From Ignelater luminosus (taxonomy: Eukaryota; Arthropoda; Insecta; Coleoptera; Elateridae): a DNA stretch of 64,000 nt. The position numbers and the translations under genes were made by a program. This document shows, piece after piece, positions 1 to 11,084 of this stretch. Location of the stretch: the NCBI GenBank assembly GCA_011009095.1, contig VTPC01090547.1, positions 186,001-250,000 on the forward strand, given 5' to 3'. Under the pieces are notes generated by a model that saw only the letters and a list, made by a program, of their open reading frames with translations, was not told the origin of the DNA and ran no database searches. Position 1 is the first letter of the stretch. Each line of letters opens with the position of its first letter.

Positions 1-784
1 GAAAAATTATTTGAAATTAAATTATAATTATTGTAATAGTTCTATTTGCGTTTACACGACTGTAACTATTGCAATGAATATACTTTTGTGTAATTTCCAA
101 ATTAACAAGGCTACGGTAAAAATTTATTTTGTTAATTAAGTTTAAATGGTATACTATTAAATGCAGGTGACTTCTGAAATGTAGTTCTCATAAAAACTTT
201 GCATTTAGAGTGTATATTTAGCTTTGAAGTAGTTTTTGTGTTAATTAGTTGCTTTTATAAAAAAACAGTACTGTACAATAATTAGTGGTAACTAAACTAG
301 ATAAATGTTGTCCATTTTAATGATGATACATTTCTTTTTAATTTAAAATTTTATCTAAAAGAAATATCTCGTTGCAACTGTTGTCTCTTTATAAAGTTAC
401 CAAAAAGTTCCACCATTTCAAATTTGCACGCTTATTATCTTTGACTTTATAAAACAATTACCTAAAAATATCTTTGTTGATTTTTCTCTATTCCTATACA
501 GAAATATTCAGTTTGCAAAAATTAAAATAAAATCTGCTACCCATTTCATAACATTAGTATTTCCCTTACGTTACAAAAAATGTCAACTTTATTGAAATTT
601 GAGTGAAGCACGTGAAAATGAGTTAACATAAAAACAAATTTTTTTATTGAATTTTATACTTTTAATGGATTATTGAAATAGAAATGATTAATAACAAACA
701 TCTGAGAATGCAAAGCAAAACCACAACGAAAACCATTTTGTTAATGAATTCTGTTTACAAAAATAAGCAAACATTTATCTTTCG
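1..784. other. AT-rich non-coding stretch
   Basis: No open frame or motif that I recognise on either strand. Sequence is strongly AT-rich with stops in all frames. Confidence 0.5.
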
Positions 785-1010
785 GCGGCCATTTTGACCA
801 TGTTCCCGAGGTGAAATAAAAAAACTAAAAGTATACGTTTGTTTTAACTTTTGATGTAGAATACGATTCTAAAGTAAAAACAAAGTTTTTAAAAATTTTT
901 TAAATTTTGGCGGCCATCTTGGCCATATTACCGAAGAGATATCAAAAAACGAAGACTCCACGTGTTTTTAGTTTTTGATGTAAAATCAAATCTGAAGTCA
1001 ACATTTCAAA
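785..1010. repeat. Diverged tandem duplication carrying GGCGGCCAT
   Basis: Two related copies lie head to tail with an offset of about 124 bp. The first starts GGCGGCCATTTTGACCAT at 785, the second GGCGGCCATCTTGGCCAT at 909. Each then runs through an A-rich stretch into a shared TTTTGATGTA block followed by a similar TCTRAAGT segment. A third GGCGGCCATTTT motif sits at about 59890 in an otherwise different context. The function is unknown. The core resembles an ATGGC/YY1-type site, but that is only a resemblance. Confidence 0.6.
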
Positions 1011-1019
1011 GGAAGGAGT

Positions 1020-2070
1020 TCGTTGAAAATAACAAATTGCAGGCAGACTAGCTCTAGAATCCAAGACGGGAGAGTTCAAACAATTTCTTCAGACTCATAC
1101 GCGAGATTGCTAAAGCCCAAAAGACTAAATCTTGTTGTTTAGGTGGTCTCTAATTACTTGGACATTTTTTGTATTTAATTACCTGAAACACACTAACAAC
1201 TGTAACGTTTAAATTTTTATATGCATTTAGAAGAATGAATAAACTCTTGTATTTTATTTACATAAATTACAATACAAAATTTCTTAATTAAAAATTTAAT
1301 TGCGTTCTGCAACAATCATCCATAATCTGAGTTGTTATCAGTAGCTGCCAGTTGATGAGGCGCGTGGGTCCTCTAATCAAGAAGCCCCGTATCACCCATT
1401 AATGGGTCAACTAATAAAAAAGTTTACCTCGATTTAGCTTGTCTTAATTAACTTTTAATGAAAATTAATGCCATATGGTTTAGTAGCTACCACATGACCC
1501 TGGCAGTTTTATCTGAGTTTCTTGGATGCAGTAGCAATGTCACATTTTGAAACAAATTAAGTTAATATATACATTTTGCAAACTTTTTCCCGCTTTATAA
1601 TAATATTAAGTCAGTTTAGCTGCAAACCGATACTTTTCCATAAGGATCGTGCTTAAAGATCAGTTTCGTTTGCAATACCGGAAAAGTTCCTTGCAATTCT
1701 GTTGCAAAAGCGGACATGTCCACGAAAACCAATCAGATTGCCGCTTAGTTCCAATGTACAAATATAACATGTGGTTGCATTTTTATTGCAAAATTATTTT
1801 ATCACAACGAGTGAATTTGTGAATTAGTGCAACCAAATCTTTCTGATCGAGGTGGCCAGTAGAAGTGGAAGAAAAACAAACAGTAGATAAAAACAACTAG
1901 GAGAGATCAAAAGTTAAGCATGCAAGGCAAAAAAATCTACTTGGTTAGTTCTGCTAACCCATTTCTAGAATCCTGTGAAAAGTCGAATGATAATAGTAAT
2001 ATAATAATTAGATACTAGTCTAGCCTATAGGTAACACTACGTATAAACCGTTTGTCGTTTCATCTTAAAA
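1020..2070. other. Non-coding, nothing recognised
   Basis: No recognisable gene. A somewhat less AT-rich patch at about 1340-1400 has no identifiable motif. Confidence 0.4.
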
Positions 2071-2076
2071 GTTAAA

Positions 2077-2905
2077 ATGTGCAACACTTGCAATGTAAGA
2101 TGCCAAGAAATTTTATTAACTTGGACAAGATCAGTTCATTTCCACATTTGGTGTGATTTATCTACTAAAGGAAGCCGAAAAAAAACTGTAACTCATTTTG
2201 TTCAAACGCAAAACTGTTCTCAAGTCAAAGCTTGCCGAATTGCGTTCTGGTATATTAGGTACAATCAAGCACCACGTAAATGGATTAAAAGGAGGTAACA
2301 GAAAATTGAAAATGTATCCAGATAAACTAGAAGCAGTATAGACTGTAGCCCCCACTATTGTCAGAACAAATCTTTGAAGTAGTACCTGCCAGCTGCATTA
2401 GACATTACAAAACTGTATAAAATATACAAGCCCAATGCCGACAATGTCGGTTTTGAATCCTCGAAAACAGGTGCACCTTCAACTGCATTGAAAACTGTTC
2501 ACTTAATGCGTGCTAAAACATTTTTTAGTCGTCTAAAGGAAAAAAGAGACACATTAATGACATTTTCATACAATTATGAAAATATCTGGTTTGACCCAAA
2601 GAGAGCTTACTGTAGTCGCCAAATATATTTTTGAAATTTTACTAGGGTCAAGATCTCATCACAATTTCTTTTAAACAGCAACAATATATTTATTTACACA
2701 TAGCTAGAGCAGGACAGATTGAAGGATTGAAGAATTGTAAGGAAATCTCTGCAGTGTACCACCGTCTAAAGAGAAACAAGTCTGCAATGAAAAGGAAGAC
2801 GTCGGATGGTTGTCCAGGACAAAACAAAAAGTGCGTCAAATAGCTATATGGTACACCTAAGAATGTCAAAGAAGTCAAGGGACCTATAAGCCATCCTACC
2901 AAGTA
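2077..2905 (+). pseudogene. Degenerate transposon-like ORF, unclassified
   Basis: Several short plus-strand open pieces line up in an order that looks like one decayed protein. A piece starting MCNTCNVRC (CxxC) is open at 2077-2298. A piece reading AKTFFSRLKEKRDTLMTF lies at about 2510-2570. A piece containing SDGCPGQNKK lies at about 2795-2830. This order (Cys pair, then a basic helix, then a D-C-GQNK motif) resembles an uncharacterised repetitive protein family found in many insect genomes, but I could not name it. Stops and frame changes interrupt every segment, so it is not functional. The plus-strand reading is preferred over the minus-strand frames, which show no motif. Confidence in the family is low. 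Confidence 0.3.
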
Positions 2906-2909
2906 TTTG

Positions 2910-4600
2910 GTATTGTTAAGAAGAAACTTACTTGATGATGAACACCATTATATTACCTAAAGGATATTAACAGATCTTTCTATTTGTTTAATTTTGGAAT
3001 TAAACAGAATTTTCCTTCAATACTTTAATTTCAATACAAAATCAGTGTCTCACACTTCACAAATGAAAGAATGCGCTAACAAGCAACGTTGTAAATTGTT
3101 TATTATAGTAAATGTGTAGTATACTTGCAATAATTGTTTGTTTGTAAATTTGTTATTATGTCAGCATGTCTGGGGATTAATAAATCAGTATTATCATTCA
3201 ATTGATTTTACTCAATCTGTCTAGTTATCGCTGCTATAAGTCTTACTATTAGCTTGAAAGGGACATGAGACTGTGTTCCTGACATACTAGATACAACAGA
3301 GATAAACCTTAAAAAAGTTGATCTCACATCACAATCTCTGGCCTAAGTCTGTAAATTGTACACTATTCTTAATTGAAGAAGATTGGACAATTCAAAATTG
3401 GAAACGAAAAGCAGAGTCAGCTATACAGCTAATCTTCAACGTAAACATCCCTAGCCATAACAAAAAAAAGGAAAAGAATTCCAACATAACACCAACTGAA
3501 TTTAGCTATAGGAGTTTCCCTAAATGTAAGAAAAAAACAAATACGTCGAGATGTTTGCTCAATATTGATTTTGGAAAAGAATGGTCAACTTTACCATCGC
3601 ATTTTTTCACAGAGACTTTCTTTATAGAGATAGTAATTTTTCAGCATGAATTTTTAGGAATTTAGTTACACGTTCCAGTAGATCTGAAAGTCTGAGCGTT
3701 TTTAAAGCTATGAAAATCATCGCACGAACATTTTTTGTTATAAATCATAAAAGTAGATGAAAGTAAAAATAAAAAAATAGATTTTAAAATATTATTTAAT
3801 ATCAACGCACTTGAAACACCCTGTATACATACATACTTACATTAATTACATAATTTCCTTAATTATATTCTCAGTTTATTGAAAAATATTTTTGTAATTA
3901 ATAATTTTGATAACATGATCACATTTTATATTTAACTAAAATTGAACAGGAATTAACAAATATACTTTAACGAAACGTGTAGGTTGTCGTGGTTAATCCA
4001 GTAATTAAACATTATTTATTCCTTTCTGTTTAATTAAAAGTTTGTTTTATGTTGTTGCTTCAAAGATTTCTATTAAATGTACTTTTCCTGACCGGAAATT
4101 CAATATAATAATGTCTGCAAAATTTTTGTGGTAGTGGTTTCTGTTACACAAGCGTTTCTTAAATGTAATTTAATCATTACTAAATTACTTCTTAGACCCT
4201 TGTTTTCTTTTGAGTAATTCAGTTTTACTGTTTTGTTTTATAACATTAATGAATCTTTTGAGAACATTCAATTACATACCTAAATTGCTATAAATTTCAA
4301 AACTCAGGTTGTTATTTTAGGAGTAAAGTGTTTACTTTAACAAATTCTATTTATTAGAATGAATCATATATTATATAAAATATAAGGTGAGCCGATGCAT
4401 AGTTTTTGTACGTAACAGTATTTCAAATTGTACTTAAGTAATTTTAATAAAAAAATGTCACTTCTCTCTTGCTTTGATAACAAGCATGTTTGTATTTAAT
4501 TTATCCTATCGCTCAGTCAGCTCTTGAAGTTTTAAAGTTGATTCTCTTTTAAAGTTTTGAGATATTTACCTGAAATCAATAATAAAATATAAACTTGCCA
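2910..4600. other. AT-rich non-coding stretch
   Basis: No recognisable gene. A CACCCTGTATA motif occurs at 3817-3827, one of a set scattered through the window. An open frame at 3318-3665 has no internal Met and no recognisable motif, so it is not annotated as a gene. Confidence 0.4.
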
Positions 4601-4608
4601 CCCAACTG

Positions 4609-4708
4609 TACAGGGTGTTTTGATGATTAGTGAGCGAAAGAAATATCAAAAGGTGTTATTACCTCTATGTTTCAACTTTTTACTTCTTTTAGAAGAACAC
4701 CCAGTATA
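4609..4708. repeat. 100-bp element with short inverted ends (MITE-like)
   Basis: TACAGGGTGTT at the left end is matched in reverse complement by AACACCCAGTA at the right end (10 of 11 bases). The enclosed 75 bp are AT-rich and non-coding. It may be a tiny internally deleted transposon of the CAGGGTG-ended type seen elsewhere in the window, but the arms are short and chance cannot be excluded. Confidence 0.35.
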
Positions 4709-4895
4709 TGTTGATATAATATCACTCTTGATTAATTGCTAATTACTAAGATAAAATGTATAAATTGATATGTTTCATGTGCAAATCTAAATAAACTTCC
4801 AAACAGTTTATGTTTCTAACTAATTTAATACATAGTTTCGTTGTATCGATTGTTATTTAGTTTAGTTTACTTTAGCTAGTTTAGTTTACTTTGGT

Positions 4896-5320
4896 TTAAT
4901 TTATTATGTGCCAAAATATACAAAAGTAGATACGTTTATACATTGCTAAGTAAATTGTATACAACGTAAACATAATTATGAAACAATATAGAGTAATAAA
5001 ATGCAAGAGAGAATACAAACTAAAACAAGAAAAACATTTATTAACAAACACGTACGTGAATGCCCCCGATGTTGTCGTATATACAATTTTCTGAGTTTTG
5101 CCGTTATTCAGTAAAAGGCAGTTCTTAATAAACCAATCATTTATTATTTTATATTTAGATTTTGTTAAATCTTTGTTTAAGTTGTTCATTGTAAATTCTG
5201 TCTGCAAATAATATACATTGAAGTGTGATAAACGATGTAATTTATGCTGATAAAATAAACCAAAAAGGTATCGGGCCAAGAATTGACCCTTGTGGAACGC
5301 CATGATTAATTAATAGAAAA
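4896..5320 (-). pseudogene. Non-LTR retrotransposon reverse transcriptase fragment
   Basis: In one minus-strand frame, bases 5264-5303 read GVPQGSILGPIPF, the conserved reverse transcriptase motif upstream of the catalytic Asp pair. About 80 bases on, LFADR stands where LFADD is expected. Another frame then reads NNLNKDLTKSKYK, INDWF and KNCLLLNNGKTQKIVYTT, the usual post-catalytic segment (LN..L....WF..N.L.LN..KT). The open frame of 135 codons starting MAFHKGQ is the shifted frame across the first motif and should not be read as a gene. The fragment has at least one frameshift and a mutated catalytic Asp. The element was of CR1/RTE/Jockey type; the clade is not resolved. There are no flanking ends and no neighbours of the same element. 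Confidence 0.75.
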
Positions 5321-5329
5321 CTTAATGGG

Positions 5330-7058
5330 GGTCTTCTTTCCCCGCTAGTTTTTCCAAGCCCGTTCCCTCGGTAGTGGTTTCGTTACATTAATCCATTAAA
5401 GCGCGTCACTAATTAGATGACGAAGCATTTGGCTGTTTAAGTACCTTAATAGCGCTAACTTGTGTCTTCAAATGTTTTCCCACATTTTAATAGTCGCTCT
5501 AAGTTACCTGCTAAAGATCACCGTTAAATTGCTAATTAAGCAACAGGGCACTAATTTTTTGAGCAGTGTAGATATTTTTAGTGTCTGTCGTAATTAATTG
5601 AATTTCCCAATTGTTAAAATCATTTAAATAGGTTTTCTATGAAAGAACACGCATAATAAAATCACGATTTTAACATGTAGGGTAAATGGTCACCACTGTA
5701 TAATACGTTATTGTGTTATACGAACAATAAAAATAACATTTTTGCTTTTTAAACGCTCTTGAAAATGCCACTTGACAAACAATCTGTAATCACAAAACGT
5801 TATGCCAGTGTAAATGTCGATTGAGTGTTAATAATAGGTTTAAGCTGGTTTATTTGACGATCATTAATTAGCAAAATGGACAGTGAAGCCCTTGTTAAGA
5901 CTAATCTGTCAACTGTAGCGAATTTATTTACTCTTTTCATAACCCTTTTAACAACTGACAGGGGTAACTTTTAACCGGAACGCGATACTACGCCTGTTAG
6001 AACTGCCATTCATTTAAAATAGTAAGCATTTTCAGCTTTTATTTTTAGCTTGTTTTCTTTGTCTGGAATATCGTATTTAAACAGTTTCTAACAGGCTGTT
6101 ATTTTAGGAAAAGTTTGCCTTGATAATAAAATAGCAAACAGAATTCTTGTTAACTGAACATTAACAAGTAGGTATTCATGGCATCTTTTTATTAACACCA
6201 AAACATAGATGTTTCTTCCTAGACATAGTTGTTATAGGACGAAAGCAAGTGAAACACAAATCCAATAAATTTTCCCCCAAAGCGAGGATAATTTATATAC
6301 GAAACACACGAATATTTATGGCGTAAAAAAATAATCAAAAATGTTTCTAGCGAATTTCAGAACTTCCTCGCGTGGTTGAAAATAACTTTATTTTACCTAT
6401 TTAAATTTTTAGCAGAGGTTAGTGCATATATAAATGAAACTAAGATTAGGTTGAAAGTTCTTAATCCTTTACTCGTTTTCATAAAAGCAAAAACAAGCCG
6501 TTGTAGACTTTGCACAATAAACCCATTTTCTAATCCAAGAGATTTCGGTAACATAATTAACATACAAACCTTATTCTCTAACGTCCTTTTTGAATATTCT
6601 TTAAAGCAAGACAAGAATATATATGACTTTGCAAACTGTTACAGGTACCTGACACTTTGTTTTATGTGTAAGATATCTTAATTCTTACCTAGTTGTACAT
6701 ACCGCTAATCAGTTTCAATTAAAAGAGTTAATTTCTTTCTTACACTATTGATTTTTGACGTTTAGTGTTTTGTTTCATATCTACTCTGACTTCTTCCACT
6801 CACGTTTGTTTTGATTTATTTTCCCAGCCAGGAATTAATTGCAACGGGACTTTTTTCTTCTTTGGATTTGAGTTTCGTTCCAATAAATTGCGGTGCTTGA
6901 TGACTAATAGAATAATGTGTTTCGTCGTTAAGAAATTATCTTAATGTAAAAAATATCTTTTATATCATCTTATTATGTCTAGATCATAATACTTCTAAAT
7001 AACATAAAAGACTTTTTTTTATAGTCCGGTGCTATTTTTTGTCCTCAACCACCGTACT
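5330..7058. other. Non-coding stretch, nothing recognised
   Basis: Slightly GC-richer at 5310-5470, otherwise AT-rich. The overlapping frames at 6376-6681 (plus) and 6393-6614 (minus) are antisense to each other, short and without motif. Confidence 0.4.
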
Positions 7059-7060
7059 TA

Positions 7061-7090
7061 ACACATCGTTCAATAAGTCCCGAGACTAAC
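7061..7090 (+). repeat. Mariner terminal inverted repeat, left (3' end of transposase)
   Basis: Thirty bases, identical to the reverse complement of 8303-8332, preceded by TA. Confidence 0.97.
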
Positions 7091-7124
7091 AACGAAAACA
7101 ACATTTTTTTTTCAAAAATCATTT

Positions 7125-8152
7125 TTATTCATCAATATAATCTCCTTTTAGAGTGATACAATCTTTCCAACGCCTTTCCAACATTTCTATACCATGTTTA
7201 TAGAAGGATTTATCCTTTGCTTCAAAATAGGCTTCAGTTTCGGCAATGACCTCCTCATTCGAGCCAAATTTTTTTCCCTGGAGCATTTTTTTGAGATCAG
7301 CAAAGAGCCAGTAGTCGCTGGGGGCTAAATCTGGCGAATACGGGGGGTGGGGAAGCAAATCAAAGCCCAACTCGTAGATTTTTGCCATTGTTTTCATGGA
7401 CTTGTGGCATGGTGCATTGTCTTGCTGAAAAAGGATTTTTTCTTCTTCATGTGCGGTCGTTTTGCTGCGATCTCCTCCTTCAAACGTACCAACAAGTCAA
7501 TATAATAATCACTGTTGATCGATTTACCTTTTTCCAGGTAGTCAATGAAAATGACGCCATGTGTATCCCAAAAAACAGACGCCATGACTTTGCCAGCAGA
7601 TTGCTGCGTTTTTGGACGCTTTGGGCGGCTTTCGCCAGCCATACGCCACTCAGATGATTGCCGATTCGACTCTGGAGTGAAATGATGTATTCATGTTTCA
7701 TCCATGGTCACGTATCGACGCAGGAAATCCTTTTTATTGCTCTCTGAATCGTCGATTCGTTGCTGTTTTTGTTCCATTGAAAGCAATCGCGGCACCCACT
7801 TGGAAAAAACCTTTTTCATGCTCAATTTTTCATGAAGGATTGTAAATACGCTTCCAGATGATATCTGTGTCATTTCTGCAATCTCACGGACCTTTACTTT
7901 GCGATTTTTCATTACGATTTTGAATACTTCACTCACATTTTCCGGTGTAACGGCTTCCAAAGGCCTACCCGAACGTTCCGCATCGTTTGTGTCCGTACGA
8001 CCACGTTTAAACTCAGCATACCAACGACAAATCGTTGATTTGGATGGAGAGGAGTCCGGGTAACGTTTCTCAAGCCATTGCTGGGCTTCTACGGTGTTTT
8101 TACCCATTAAAAAACAATGTTTTATCAACACGCGAAACTCGCTTTGTTCCAT
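7125..8152 (-). pseudogene. Mariner transposase, one stop and one frameshift
   Basis: Cut-and-paste transposase acting in the nucleus on the element's own inverted repeats. Reading starts at 8152 with MEQSEFRVLIKH. The N-terminal helix-turn-helix half holds WYAEFKRGRTDTNDAERSGR and VKVREIAEM, then KWVPRLL. The first catalytic Asp is residue 151 in TMDET. Directly after it a TGA (7691-7693) replaces the Trp codon normally found in DETW. The same frame continues to RPHMKKKK, where a one-base loss in an A run (T run 7436-7441 on the plus strand) shifts the frame. The downstream frame carries QDNAPCHKS (second Asp) and SPDLAPSDYWLF (third Asp), with exactly 34 residues between them. It ends at 7125. 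The expected total of about 342 residues matches the family. Other frames here are antisense or shifted shadows. Confidence 0.96.
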
Positions 8153-8302
8153 TTTTCAAACAAATTACAAAGTGACTTTACTCTAACCATCGATAACTCT
8201 GCTGTTTGTGGTCCAATCGACGTGAAAGTTTTACACGTTTCATGTGAAGGTTCGCACTCTAAGGGAACGTGGCTAGTTTGGTACTACTAGCACCATCTCT
8301 GG

Positions 8303-8332
8303 GTTAGTCTCGGGACTTATTGAACGATGTGT
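8303..8332 (-). repeat. Mariner terminal inverted repeat, right (5' end of transposase)
   Basis: Perfect partner of 7061-7090, followed by TA at 8333-8334. The transposase start codon lies about 150 bp inside. Confidence 0.97.
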
Positions 8333-8334
8333 TA

Positions 8335-11080
8335 CACAGCTGCGTTGGATGGATGAATCAATTCATTTGTTGTGTTTCATGTGTCAAATAGCTTCATAAT
8401 TCAATTGATAAATAATGTTGTATTTGGTCGTTATAAAATTTTTAAGGCACAGATTTGGAATCAGTGATGAACACGCAGATCAACTAAAAAACAAAAACCC
8501 AATAATTTATAAGATAATCTTTTGCAATACTATTTTGTTTTGAGTCATGTTTCTGTAATAAATAACTTTAATAGCGTTTACATACGTAACCGGTTCTCTC
8601 CTACCTGGAGCTACCAAAAAAATTTAATGCAAGCTTATTAATTGTCGGTCACTAAACAATCCTAAATTAAATGCTTCCTACTATAATAATTAGGTTCTGA
8701 AACCCTTACAAAGATTTACTAACATCATTTTGTTCATGAGCTAAATTTCTGATAAATACCTAAAGTTAATTTTTTTCAAGACAATAAATGTTACAGGATT
8801 AAATCAGGAAAACCAGATATTTTAGTGAATAACACCCTGCTAGATTAGATATCTAAATGGCATTAAACGCTCAAGGAAAGCAATGTGGTAGCACTTGGCC
8901 GTAATTAGAGTGGCATATTATCATCCAGGGGTAGAATCAATGGAACTAACTCTTTGCATACAAAAGCCTGCTTAAATTAGTTGAATAAGATAAACAGGCC
9001 CAGAGATACTGACGGATAAGCGGCGTGGATGTGGGAGTCATTGGCACGAAAGATGAGGCTAGAGATAGGGCGAAAACGGAGATAACACCCTCAATACTCA
9101 AATCAAATACTACGCACACGCGACAGTCTTCCAATTACTACTGTTCGTAAAAAGAATGGGATATATATACGAGGAAAAAACCATTAAATTTAGTATTATA
9201 GCTGCTACCTAAGAATAGTAATTGAAATTGTATTCGGCAAAGACTAAACTTTTCTAATAATAACCCGTAAAGTGTGGTAAATAAAAAATTGCACGCAGTG
9301 TTGTAATTACTTCAGTAACTGTAGACTTTTAGTATAAAATCTTAATTAATTTTGATTGTTGTATATACTGAAAGTTGGAAACATTTCAGGTTTCTTAAAA
9401 TACAGAACTGTCTTGTTTGCAAGCAATATTGCAGTAAGGACTTAATGTTTCCTTTAGGCTGTAACAAACAGCAAGTTATTCTGATAATGTAAAAACAACC
9501 AAAAGGGTTTATTCAGAAAGTTGTAACAAACTAGTTTTTGTTGAATTTAATCCCTTACTGACTTCAAAACTGTAGCAGTTTTTATGTTTGAGAAATAAAA
9601 TAATTATGTGCTTGAATAATTGTTTCGAATTGGTTTTGAAAACTTTATACACAACACCATTTTGCTTTTATTAATATCAATTTATGAAGCAAGTGAGTAT
9701 ATAAGCCAAAGAAACAGCGGTGTGGCAGCAAAAAACTATTAATCCAACACCCCATTATTTCGTAATTGAGACTTTAATCTTATGTTGTCAGTGTTTTTGC
9801 TTTATATGATTGATTATAGTAGCAAAACTTACAAATCTAATTTAGACTTGGCATCGGTTTTAGCTGATAAATAAGTATCTCAAGTACGTCATAGTTACAT
9901 ACACTAAATATAAATAAAGAATTACAAAAATATGACAATAATTACTAATATGTATTTGTTTATTATACCATATATATGTTATGTCACTTATAATCAATTA
10001 TTAAAAGCTTTAACAATTTGTTCTGATGATTGCCTCATTTGGTATTGTACCACAATAGAGACAGAGGGAGCAGAAAGCGATAATACACTTTATCAAAAAT
10101 TAAATTCTCTTAACACTCTTCGATTTTTTTTGTGGGAACGTTCTTCATTTAGTTTCTTTCAATCTTATATTTATTGAAATTGAAGTACAGCAACATACTT
10201 TCATGTTTTTCTCAAAAATTAGATACACACTGATTCTCAAGTGTCCGTTTTGGGGGGCTCTGTCTACTTAAGGGTTGCATTTTTGTATCTAGCTGTGTAA
10301 AATTTTTCTGGCCTCAAGTATTATTTCAAATATTCTTAGAACAATTTTTGAATGTGCAGCAAATCGTCATTTTTCTTTTCTTGGACAATAAATCAGAAAC
10401 CAACAGAGTAAGAATTTAAACAGCAACGCTTAAACAAATACTATGGTAGGTTACACTCTTGAATTTCTTCATTTTCTTCTTTTTACCCTTCTTTTTCTTC
10501 TTCGTAGCTCTCATTTTATCAACTTCCTAATGTAGACGTCTTCCGAGTCTTTTTATTGTTGTTTCTGTTTAGTGCATTTAAACCCAACTTCTGTCATTTT
10601 AGTTCTCCTTTGAACTTGCGCATTCGGGGCTGATTCCAAACATAACTATCCCATTACTCTCAGAGTAGTTTGGAGCGTGGCCACAGGTTTGCTTGTTGTA
10701 GAAAAGAACCAGCAGTATAGATGATTCCCATGCTTTGCTTTTCTTGATATCTAAAGTTCTACTGGGTGGTTTCTAGGTTTCCTCGTTATATGGGAGATTT
10801 TTTTATTTATGGACCAACTACCTAATAGATAGAAAAATATTGAATATCAATAATAAGTCACTGTATCGATATTAGAAGAAAGAAATCTTAAATTATCATT
10901 GAATAAGAAAAGCAACTTTTCAGAATTTATTACAAATGGCCGATTGCTATGAAGCTGTTCTTGTAGTTCCAATCTTTGAAGAGGCAACAAATTTACTGAT
11001 AATATCTGTGTTGTTTACTGTAACTATATCGTCTATATAGAAAAAATAAAAGGTGATAGACAGACCTTTTTTTTTCTTAA
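8335..11080. other. Non-coding stretch, nothing recognised
   Basis: AT-rich. A GC-higher patch at 8980-9130 and another at 10610-10700 show no protein motif in any frame. The plus-strand frame at 9932-10177 has no recognisable features. Confidence 0.4.
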
Positions 11081-11084
11081 AAAT

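Larger units (their letters stand above)
7061..8332 (-). mobile_element. Complete mariner transposon (1272 bp)
   Basis: Element of the mariner group (DD34D transposase) with both ends present. The outer 30 bases at 7061-7090 and 8303-8332 are perfect reverse complements, beginning ACACATCGTTCAATAAG. Each end is flanked by TA (7059-7060 and 8333-8334), the mariner target duplication. The length of 1272 bp is typical of a full-length mariner. It encodes one transposase on the minus strand, broken by one stop and one frameshift. Identical arms and so few lesions point to a recent insertion compared with every other relic here. It lies in otherwise non-coding DNA and contains no passenger gene. 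Confidence 0.97.

Noticed and set aside
3318-3665. 115-codon plus-strand open frame
   Set aside because: It starts from a non-ATG codon, has no internal Met, and shows no motif or domain pattern. An open frame of this length can occur by chance in a 64-kb window.
7382-7657. Plus-strand open frame inside the mariner
   Set aside because: Antisense to the transposase; the shadow of a real coding region.
7480-7701. Minus-strand frame starting MKHEYIISLQ
   Set aside because: Shifted frame across the mariner transposase; the true frame is identified by conserved motifs.
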